Below are positions 1 to 5,202 of a stretch of 5,596 bases of DNA, one piece after another. The notes under the pieces were generated by a model, which saw nothing but the letters and a program-made list of their open reading frames with translations, was not told the DNA's origin and did no database searches. Numbering within the stretch: position 1 is the first letter of the stretch; each line of letters opens with the position of its first letter. The DNA comes from an uncultured Butyricicoccus sp. (GTDB lineage: Bacteria > Bacillota > Clostridia > Oscillospirales > Butyricicoccaceae): assembly GCA_900557315.1 (NCBI GenBank), contig USSI01000109.1, positions 1 through 5,596 on the forward strand, given 5' to 3'. The translations under genes were made by a program, and so were the position numbers.

Positions 1-48
1 TACTTGCATAAAGCGTTTGCTAAAAAATTGGACAGGATATACAAAACC

Positions 49-56
49 GGAGGGGG
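49..56 (+). promoter_or_regulatory. Ribosome binding site deciding the ATG-67 start
   Basis: GGAGGGGG lies 10 bp before the ATG at 67. It argues against the longer reading from TTG at 4, which would add 21 residues with no similarity to the cupin domain. A weak promoter-like pair, TTGCTA (17-22) and TATACA (38-43), lies just upstream, but its 15 bp spacer is short and I do not call it as a feature. Confidence 0.75.
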
Positions 57-66
57 AAAACCATCA

Positions 67-954
67 ATGCGAAAACAAGATGAAAGGCAGACCGATTGGC
101 TCAATAAGCACTATATGACCGAACGCGATTTTGAGGTCGAGCATGCCCTCGACACGAATTATCACGAGGTCGAGCCGCACTACCATGAGTTTTATGAAAT
201 GTTTTTCTTCATGGGCGGCCATGTGGACTATATTGTGAACGATGAGATGTTCCACCTTCAATCGGGGGACCTGCTCATCATTCCGCCGAACATCTTGCAC
301 AATCCTGTTTTCCTGGATTTTGCGATCCCGTACGAGCGGTATGTGGTCTGGATATCCGCCAATGCGCTTGGCCGCCTGATCCGGCAGGACCCGGACTGTG
401 GTTATTTCCTGCGCGATGATGCGCCGCAGATGTACCTGCTGCGGGGGGATGAGGCTGCGCGCGGCGCACTGCGCGGCAGCTTTGTCACGCTGTCCCAATC
501 CTACCGGAACCGAGAGCTGTGCTACCGCAGCGAGGGGCTTTCCCTCATCACGGGCATCCTGGTCGATTACAACCGCGCGCTTGCCGCCAAAAGCGGGAAC
601 GCACAGAGCGGTTCACGCAATACCCTGCTCAGCGGTATATTGCGCTATATCCAGAGCAACCTGACCGGCGACCTGTCGCTTGATGCAGTTGCCTCCGCTT
701 TTTTCTCCAACAAATACAGCATTTCCCATATCTTTAAGCAAAATATGAATATTTCCTATTACCAATACGTCATCCAGATGCGGTTGATCGCCGGCAAAAA
801 CAGCATCCTTGCAGGTGTCCCGGTCAACAAGGTTTGGGAGACCTGCGGGTTCAGCGACCATGCGGGTTTTTACCGTGCCTTCCGCAAATGGTATGGCGTC
901 AGTCCAAGCGAGTTCAAAAAGCTGCACGCAGAGCGCATCAGCCTCAGCGAGTAA
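67..954 (+). CDS. AraC-family transcriptional regulator, cupin sensor plus C-terminal double HTH
   Basis: This 295-residue protein is a one-component cytoplasmic DNA-binding regulator. The N-terminal part (about residues 30-85) is a cupin-like AraC ligand-binding domain: a PHYHEFYEM segment at 37-45 starts the beta-barrel, and QSGDLLIIPPNILHNP at 65-80 is the usual second cupin motif. The AraC-type DNA-binding domain fills about residues 188-287. Its first helix-turn-helix lies around 203-225 (LSLDAVASAFF region) and its second around 252-285, with the family signature GFSDHAGFYRAFRKWYGVSP. The length is normal for the family. I chose the ATG at 67 because a GGAGGGGG site lies 10 bp upstream. 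The frame stays open upstream to a TTG at 4, but that start would put the ribosome binding site inside the gene. The gene converges on the reductase operon and its end overlaps the last operon gene by 11 bp. The ligand is unknown; small organic molecules or sugars are typical. A role in controlling the adjacent operon is inferred from position. Confidence 0.93.
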   Translation: MRKQDERQTDWLNKHYMTERDFEVEHALDTNYHEVEPHYHEFYEMFFFMGGHVDYIVNDEMFHLQSGDLLIIPPNILHNPVFLDFAIPYERYVVWISANALGRLIRQDPDCGYFLRDDAPQMYLLRGDEAARGALRGSFVTLSQSYRNRELCYRSEGLSLITGILVDYNRALAAKSGNAQSGSRNTLLSGILRYIQSNLTGDLSLDAVASAFFSNKYSISHIFKQNMNISYYQYVIQMRLIAGKNSILAGVPVNKVWETCGFSDHAGFYRAFRKWYGVSPSEFKKLHAERISLSE

Positions 955-968
955 GCCCTGATGTGCGC
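933..968. terminator. Imperfect inverted repeat across the convergent gene ends, possible bidirectional terminator
   Basis: GCGCATCAG (933-941) pairs with CTGATGTGCGC (958-968) around a 16-base loop, with a two-base bulge. The hairpin spans both stop codons, that of the left AraC gene (952-954) and that of the flavoprotein gene (946-944). Neither strand has an immediate T-run: the nearest is five T on the minus strand at 920-916, 13 bp past the stem. It is therefore not a classical intrinsic terminator and may be chance in GC-rich coding sequence. Confidence 0.25.
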
Positions 969-2902
969 ATCCGGTAGCCGCGCCAGACATTTTCAAACCA
1001 CAGGTCGCGTTCCGGGATCGGGCGGACCGGCGAAAAGGAAGAGTGAACGCCGCCGTCCTTCCAGACAGTCTCAATGGTTTGGTCTGTGCCTGCGCCTGCT
1101 GCCGGACGGCAGCGATACGCTTCCAGGCCCTTGGCGGGTACCGTACCGGCATCGTCCAGCACGAGCGCCGAGCCACGGCTGCCCCAGTTTTTGGCCGACA
1201 GCGCCATCGCAGACAGAACTGCTGCCTGTGTCAGCAAAAGATCGCGTGTTTTCAGCATCTGGGCAAGCCCACCCGGCGCAGCAGGGACATATACCTGCCA
1301 GAAATCGCGCAGATAAGCCTCGATTTCGCTGCGCAATGCGTCAAGCGCACGGCTGTCGCGGATATGCGCAGCCTCCGCACTCATTCGCCGCTGCATCTGC
1401 CTCCGGATCGTCCAGGAACGGCTTGCAGGATCGCAGTGTTCGATGCTGCTTTTGATATTTTGAAGCAATTCCTGCAATGCCGCTCCGGCCTTTCCGGCGA
1501 ATGCCGCCGCGTCGAACGGCTGCACTGCAGCGGTGAACGCAATATGCTCGGCGGCGCGCATCGAGCCGACCTGGGTCGCGTTAAGCGCTGAGCCGCCCGG
1601 GCGGTAGATGCCGAACGTGCCTGCGCACTCACCCGCAGCGTACAGGCCGCGGATATTGGTCTGCCAGTTGACATCGACCGCGATGCCGCCGTTATTGTGC
1701 TGCGCGCACACCGCAATGCGGAGCGGCTCGGTATACAGGTCGATGCCGTGCGCGCGGTACAGCTCGATCGCGTCCGGGTTCATATGCGCCAGACGGGCAA
1801 TCGGCGTTTGCAGCAGCGCGCCCGAGTTTTTGAGGTAGGTATAGGTTTCCTCGCCCAAACCCGAGAAAGACGCATCCAGCCCAATCGGGTCGGTGCGGAA
1901 GTCCAGATAGACCCGCCGCCCCAGATCGACCGTCTCATGCTGCACGATCAGGTCGATCACCGAGGAGCCGTCCAGCTTGCGCACGTCAAACGGCCACTGG
2001 TAGCCCTTGAGGAACACCGCGTCGAGCGCCTGCTGCGGGGTGTCGAAGTAATCCGGCAGGAACTCGCGCTCCACGCCCTGCTCATCCACCGAAATGTAGC
2101 GCGGGAGCACCTGCTGATAGGTGCCGGACACATTCCAGCGGAAATCGACCGACGCCAGGCCGTACTGCCACTCCTGCAGGTTGTTCATGCGCGCGCCGGC
2201 TTCGAGCGCCATGCCGGTCATGCCGGTGTGGCCACAGGGAAAGACCGAAGCGTCGTAGATGCCGGCGGGGCCGCCGGTCGCGAGGATGATGTGAGCGGCT
2301 GCGAACAGCGTCAGCCCGTCCAGCCCGGGTTTGGTCAGGTCGAGCGCGAGCAGACCGAACACCGCGCCATCCTGCACCAGCAGGCGCACCGCCTGCATCT
2401 GGCCAAAAATCCGGATGCCCTTGCGCTGGATGCTCTTTTCCAGCGCTTCGGTCATAAAGCGCGAGGTGAGCGGACCGGCTGAGGTCGCGCGCTGGCGCGG
2501 GTCGTGGTCGGTCTTGTAGCCTGCATACTCCCCGAATTCGTTACAGGGGAAGGGCACGCCCAGCCCCACCAGCTTCATAAAGCTGCGCACCGAGCCGGCG
2601 GCCTCTGCGAGCGCGGTGTCGCCGTGCACGCTGCCGCCCTGGAACAGGGTCTCGGCCATCTCCTGCACGGAATCCGCCGCATCCCCGCAAAGCGAGAGCT
2701 TGTAGTAGGTCTGCTTATCGCTGCCCGTGTTGCGCGACGTGCCCATCTGCACGCCCTCGGTTACGATCGCGATATCCGTGCGCCCGAGGTCATACAGGCT
2801 GTCCGCGGCGTTAAAGCCCGCGCAGCCGCTGCCGACCACCAGTGCGTCCAGCGCATAGACCGGGATATCCCGGCCCGCGCATGTGATCTTGTGTTCTGTC
2901 AA
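944..2902 (-). CDS. FAD-binding oxidoreductase, fumarate reductase/succinate dehydrogenase flavoprotein family
   Basis: This 652-residue, probably cytoplasmic flavoprotein has no signal peptide. The N-terminal dinucleotide-binding motif is VVGSGCAG (22-29), with further FAD contacts expected at ATGG (208-211) and at GECAG with RPGGSALN (424-440). HNNGGI (402-407) and R434 align by eye with the substrate-binding His and Arg of fumarate reductases. The helical C-terminal domain ends in a SRG motif (575-577), as in SdhA, FrdA and L-aspartate oxidase, so the protein is full-length for this class. The usual His for covalent FAD is absent (TSRNTGSDKQ region, 55-64), which suggests non-covalent FAD. 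The QFHPT His and the proton-donating Arg of fumarate reductase also seem missing (around 243-266), so fumarate is an unlikely substrate. There is no FMN-binding or cytochrome domain and no FrdB partner nearby. The start is TTG, chosen because AAGGAGGG lies 8 bp upstream and no nearby in-frame ATG exists. It is the last operon gene, 21 bp after the SDR. The substrate is unknown. Confidence 0.9.
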   Translation of the reverse strand: MTEHKITCAGRDIPVYALDALVVGSGCAGFNAADSLYDLGRTDIAIVTEGVQMGTSRNTGSDKQTYYKLSLCGDAADSVQEMAETLFQGGSVHGDTALAEAAGSVRSFMKLVGLGVPFPCNEFGEYAGYKTDHDPRQRATSAGPLTSRFMTEALEKSIQRKGIRIFGQMQAVRLLVQDGAVFGLLALDLTKPGLDGLTLFAAAHIILATGGPAGIYDASVFPCGHTGMTGMALEAGARMNNLQEWQYGLASVDFRWNVSGTYQQVLPRYISVDEQGVEREFLPDYFDTPQQALDAVFLKGYQWPFDVRKLDGSSVIDLIVQHETVDLGRRVYLDFRTDPIGLDASFSGLGEETYTYLKNSGALLQTPIARLAHMNPDAIELYRAHGIDLYTEPLRIAVCAQHNNGGIAVDVNWQTNIRGLYAAGECAGTFGIYRPGGSALNATQVGSMRAAEHIAFTAAVQPFDAAAFAGKAGAALQELLQNIKSSIEHCDPASRSWTIRRQMQRRMSAEAAHIRDSRALDALRSEIEAYLRDFWQVYVPAAPGGLAQMLKTRDLLLTQAAVLSAMALSAKNWGSRGSALVLDDAGTVPAKGLEAYRCRPAAGAGTDQTIETVWKDGGVHSSFSPVRPIPERDLWFENVWRGYRMRTSGLTR

Positions 2903-2910
2903 CGGGAAAG

Positions 2911-2918
2911 CCCTCCTT
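2911..2918 (-). promoter_or_regulatory. Ribosome binding site supporting a TTG start
   Basis: Read on the minus strand, AAGGAGGG lies 8 bp before the TTG at 2902-2900, inside the 21 bp gap after the SDR stop codon. It is the main reason to accept the rare TTG start of the flavoprotein gene. Confidence 0.8.
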
Positions 2919-2923
2919 CCGCC

Positions 2924-3694
2924 TTACAGGCGGCGGATGTGGAAGCCGCCGTCCGCATTGAGCACCTGCCCGGTCGCGAAATCCAGCAGGCCGCTGACCG
3001 CCGCCGCCACGCAGTTGGCAACGTCCGCCGGCTGGCCGAAGCGCCGGATGGGCGTCACGCCGCCCTCGATCAGCTTCTGGTACTTTTCGGACACGCCCGC
3101 GGTCATATCGGTCTGGATGATACCCGGACGCACCTCAAACACCGGGATACCGTATTCGGCAAGCCGGTCCGCGAACAGCTGGGTGGTCATCGAAATGCCT
3201 GCCTTGGAGATGCAGTATTCGCCGCGGTTGACCGAAGAGGTATAGGCCGACATCGAAGAAATGTTGACGATGCGCGGGGTGTAATCCTCGAGACCCTGCT
3301 GCTGCATCCCGATCATGGTGTTCGCCGCCAGCTGGCACATGAAGAACGTGCCCTTGAGGTTGATGCCCATCAGGCGGTCGAAGCTCTCCTCCGTGGTTTC
3401 CAGCAGGTCGAGGCGCACGTTCGGCGCCACGCCCGCGTTGTTGACCATCACGTCCAGACGGCCGTAGCGCGCGCGGATATCCTCAAAAATGTGGGCGCGC
3501 TCGTCCGCATGCGCGATGTTGCAGGAGATGTAGGTGCAGTCGATCCCTTCCTGCGTCAGTTCAGCCACGACCGCATCATCCTGCGCCGCGGTTGCAGACA
3601 GGATGACAAAATAGCCTTCCTGCCCCAGCTTGCGGGCGATGCCGAGGCCGATGCCGCGGCGGGAGCCGGTCACCAGTGCGATTTTCTGTGCCAT
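2924..3694 (-). CDS. Short-chain dehydrogenase/reductase (SDR), classical type
   Basis: This 256-residue enzyme is an NAD(P)-dependent oxidoreductase of the classical SDR family, soluble and usually tetrameric, which interconverts a ketone and a secondary alcohol. All family landmarks are present: the cofactor loop TGSRRGIG (9-16), NNAG (85-88), catalytic Asn112 in INLKG, Ser147 in NISSMSA, and the Tyr160-x3-Lys164 pair in EYCISK. A substrate-side RPGIIQTDM (189-197) and a C-terminal GQVLNADGGF (242-251) complete the fold. The arginines in the glycine loop, and the lack of an acidic residue after the second beta strand (ILSATA, 31-36), favour NADPH over NADH; this is inference. Automatic annotation would probably call it a 3-oxoacyl-ACP reductase (FabG), but no fatty-acid genes surround it, so a role in the same pathway as the two flavoenzymes is more likely. 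The ATG lies 7 bp after the upstream OYE stop, with a GAGGA site overlapping that stop, which points to translational coupling. Confidence 0.95.
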   Translation of the reverse strand: MAQKIALVTGSRRGIGLGIARKLGQEGYFVILSATAAQDDAVVAELTQEGIDCTYISCNIAHADERAHIFEDIRARYGRLDVMVNNAGVAPNVRLDLLETTEESFDRLMGINLKGTFFMCQLAANTMIGMQQQGLEDYTPRIVNISSMSAYTSSVNRGEYCISKAGISMTTQLFADRLAEYGIPVFEVRPGIIQTDMTAGVSEKYQKLIEGGVTPIRRFGQPADVANCVAAAVSGLLDFATGQVLNADGGFHIRRL

Positions 3695-3698
3695 AGCG

Positions 3699-3703
3699 TC
3701 CTC
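3699..3703 (-). promoter_or_regulatory. Ribosome binding site overlapping the upstream stop codon
   Basis: On the minus strand GAGGA overlaps the TGA stop of the OYE gene (3704-3702) and sits 4 bp before the SDR ATG. Termination of the first gene would leave the ribosome on the start of the second, so the two are probably translated in a coupled way. Confidence 0.55.
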
Positions 3704-5027
3704 ACTTTCCCTGTACGTCCCGCCGGTAGATCGGCAGGTATTCCGGATCGCGGATGACGCAGCCTGCGGTCGAGCCTGCGCGCATCAGCTCAGTGCACTT
3801 GCCGCACGCGATGCAGCACTTGTTTGCGTCCATCGCGCCGGTCTTCAGCAGGTCATTGGCAAACTGCGGATAAGCGAACGCTTCGCGGCCAAAGCCTGCC
3901 ATTGTGCAGTAGCCCTGCTCGATTGCGCCTGCCGCCAGGTTTGCCGAGAACTGGCGCAGGTAGCTCAGGCCGGAGGAGATGACCTTCAGTTCCGGATAGG
4001 CCTTCTGAACCGTGCCCACACAGTGGTACATACGGGCTACGCCCTCGAGCGGATGCTCGTCCGGGATGTAGGGGCCGTTGTCGTACGGGCGGTTGACGTG
4101 CGGGTTGAAATACGGGTTGCCGATCGTCACGTCGAGCAGCTCCATGCCCAGTTCTCTGTGCAGGCGGCCGATCAGCTCGAGCGGCTCGGTCAGATCAACC
4201 TCGGTGCCGCTCTCCGGGCGCACGCCCCAGCCGTACGGATGGACAAAGCCGTCGTATACGTTCAGACGCGAGGTGACGATGAAGTCCTTGCCCGTGGCGT
4301 CCATCGCGTTTTTGACGCCGTGGCGCAGCAGGCGGGTGCGGTTGTCCAGGCTGCCGCCGAACGCGCCCTCGCGGGTGTAGGCGGAGAGCAGTTCGCTGTT
4401 CAAGTAGCGGTGGCAGCACTTGATGTCCACGCCGTCAAAGCCTGCGCGCTCGGCCAGCTTTGCCGCCTCGCTGAACTTCTCCTCGAGCGCCATCAGATAG
4501 TCGTCCGACAGGATGCGGTCGGATGAGATCGGATGATCGCCCTCAAAAATCGGGTTGTTGTACGCGATCAGCGGCGCAGGGGTGCCGTGCGGCTTGGAGT
4601 AGCGGCCGGAATGGGTTGCCTGCATAATGACCACCGGCTCAAAGCCGTTTTCCTTCATGCAGGTCTCCTTGATGTCCGCCACGAATTTCTGGAACGCCGC
4701 AAGGTTTTCCTCATGCAGCCAGAGCTGGCGCGGGTTGGCGCGGCCTTCCTCGACGACCGCAACTGCCTCCGCCCAGATCAGCCCGGCGCCGCTTTTGGCG
4801 AACCGGTCGTACCGCCGCAGGGTCAGCGCATCCGGACAGCCGTCTGCGGAGCCGTCGCAGCCCTCCATCGGCTGGATGGCAATCGAGTTGGCGCAGGTTT
4901 TGCTGCCGATCTTCACTTCCCTGTGCAGCACGTCCATGTTTTCGCTCAGTGGGAGCGTCACATCCAGCTCGTTGAGCTTGGCTTGCAGCTCATCCAGTTG
5001 TTTGTAATGAAACTTTTCGTGTTTCAT
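3702..5027 (-). CDS. Old Yellow Enzyme-like NADH:flavin oxidoreductase with C-terminal 4Fe-4S motif, no FAD/NAD domain
   Basis: This 441-residue TIM-barrel flavoenzyme belongs to the OYE/2,4-dienoyl-CoA reductase family, whose members use FMN to reduce activated C=C bonds. FMN-site landmarks are IQPMEGCDG (51-59), QATHSGR (136-142) and VISSGLSYL (349-357), plus MAGFGREAFAYP (376-387) near the C-terminal end of the barrel. The substrate loop is IKCCHRYL (202-209) followed by FGGSLDNRTR. Relative to OYE1, the His191/Asn194 pair reads Lys203/His206, while the proton-donor Tyr196 is kept as Tyr208. A cysteine cluster follows (C404, C405, C408, C411, C423), and the protein ends 18 residues later. 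The roughly 250-residue FAD/NAD(P)H domain of the 640-670-residue relatives is missing, with a normal stop, so this is a short architecture rather than a broken gene. The start is ATG 5027, because AAAGGAGG lies 9 bp upstream; a longer reading from TTG at 5060 would contain that site. It is the first gene of the operon. The substrate is unknown. Confidence 0.92.
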   Translation of the reverse strand: MKHEKFHYKQLDELQAKLNELDVTLPLSENMDVLHREVKIGSKTCANSIAIQPMEGCDGSADGCPDALTLRRYDRFAKSGAGLIWAEAVAVVEEGRANPRQLWLHEENLAAFQKFVADIKETCMKENGFEPVVIMQATHSGRYSKPHGTPAPLIAYNNPIFEGDHPISSDRILSDDYLMALEEKFSEAAKLAERAGFDGVDIKCCHRYLNSELLSAYTREGAFGGSLDNRTRLLRHGVKNAMDATGKDFIVTSRLNVYDGFVHPYGWGVRPESGTEVDLTEPLELIGRLHRELGMELLDVTIGNPYFNPHVNRPYDNGPYIPDEHPLEGVARMYHCVGTVQKAYPELKVISSGLSYLRQFSANLAAGAIEQGYCTMAGFGREAFAYPQFANDLLKTGAMDANKCCIACGKCTELMRAGSTAGCVIRDPEYLPIYRRDVQGK

Positions 5028-5036
5028 TACGCTCAG

Positions 5037-5044
5037 CCTCCTTT
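5037..5044 (-). promoter_or_regulatory. Strong ribosome binding site of the first operon gene
   Basis: AAAGGAGG on the minus strand lies 9 bp before the ATG at 5027. It excludes the longer in-frame reading that begins at TTG 5060. Confidence 0.85.
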
Positions 5045-5105
5045 GGTTCTCTTTTTTCAAATGTGCGTTTTTTTGCCTTTCGGCGTAGCCCTCACGCTGT
5101 GATTA

Positions 5106-5114
5106 TGATATAAT
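5106..5114 (+). promoter_or_regulatory. Extended -10 promoter of the right-hand AraC gene
   Basis: TGATATAAT is a perfect TATAAT box (5109-5114) preceded by TG one base away, the extended -10 form, which can work without a good -35. No convincing -35 lies 16-18 bp upstream. Transcription would start near 5121, giving a leader of about 80 bases before the TTG start at 5203. The box overlaps the candidate minus-strand -10. Confidence 0.55.
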
Positions 5115-5139
5115 AGCCCAAACCCCAATAATCATATCA
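5106..5139. repeat. Imperfect inverted repeat in the divergent promoter region, possible operator
   Basis: TGATATAAT (5106-5114) and ATAATCATATCA (5128-5139, reading TGATATGATTAT on the other strand) form an imperfect inverted repeat around a 13-base centre. On the minus strand GATATGATTA (5138-5129) also resembles GATATGTTGA (5180-5171) in 8 of 10 positions, with starts 42 bp apart, about four helical turns. These could be binding sites for the flanking regulators, but AT-rich sequence gives such matches easily. Confidence 0.3.
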
Positions 5140-5188
5140 AGTTGTTTTTTAATATGTATTTTTTGCTTTTTCAACATATCGGACAAAA

Positions 5189-5196
5189 GGGGGAGG
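5189..5196 (+). promoter_or_regulatory. Ribosome binding site supporting the TTG-5203 start
   Basis: GGGGGAGG lies 6 bp before the TTG at 5203. It is the main support for translation of the reading frame that encodes a cupin-like AraC sensor domain. Confidence 0.75.
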
Positions 5197-5202
5197 ATTG
5201 AC

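Larger units (their letters stand above)
5101..5140 (-). promoter_or_regulatory. Candidate promoter of the OYE-SDR-flavoprotein operon
   Basis: On the minus strand TTGATA (5140-5135) resembles a -35 box and TATTAT (5115-5110) a -10 box, separated by 19 bp, longer than the 17 bp optimum. A long spacer and a poor fit are common in promoters that need an activator, which would suit an AraC-controlled operon. The predicted leader is about 75 bases. An alternative -10, CATAAT (5107-5102), fits less well with any -35. Confidence 0.35.
5028..5202. other. AT-rich divergent intergenic region
   Basis: This 175 bp stretch separates the operon from the divergent regulator and is far richer in A and T than the flanking genes. 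It holds the two overlapping promoter candidates, the imperfect repeats and both ribosome binding sites. A further ATATGT (5152-5157) and ACATAT (5174-5179) pair forms a weak inverted repeat with a 16-base, T-rich loop. I see no small gene and no recognised riboswitch in it. Confidence 0.8.

Noticed and set aside
4..66. N-terminal extension of the left AraC regulator from TTG at 4
   Set aside because: A strong ribosome binding site at 49-56 points to the ATG at 67, and the extra residues add no domain.
2924..3694. Calling the SDR FabG of fatty-acid synthesis
   Set aside because: The generic SDR motifs do not distinguish FabG, and there are no acyl-carrier or fatty-acid genes around it; the context is a reductive operon.
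2504..3757. A 417-codon open frame on the + strand opposite the flavoprotein and SDR genes
   Set aside because: It is the antisense shadow of GC-rich coding sequence: its translation is low-complexity in Ala, Arg and His, has no domain motif, and crosses two well-supported genes and their boundary.
3630..4526. A 298-codon + strand open frame opposite the OYE gene
   Set aside because: It is antisense to a gene with clear catalytic motifs, and its own translation is compositionally biased and has no recognisable domain.
944..5027. Naming the operon as the equol gene cluster
   Set aside because: Only the enzyme families match. The OYE is about 200 residues too short for a daidzein reductase, the flavoprotein is longer than tetrahydrodaidzein reductase, and no racemase gene is visible.
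5028..5060. N-terminal extension of the OYE protein from TTG at 5060
   Set aside because: The AAAGGAGG site at 5037-5044 lies inside it and is correctly spaced for the ATG at 5027.
5060..5100. Small GCC-GAAA-GGC hairpin followed by an A-run and ACGCA on the minus strand, faintly like part of a c-di-GMP-I riboswitch or a terminator
   Set aside because: The other conserved c-di-GMP-I elements are missing. As a terminator the run is A, not T, on that strand, and on the + strand the T-run precedes the hairpin.
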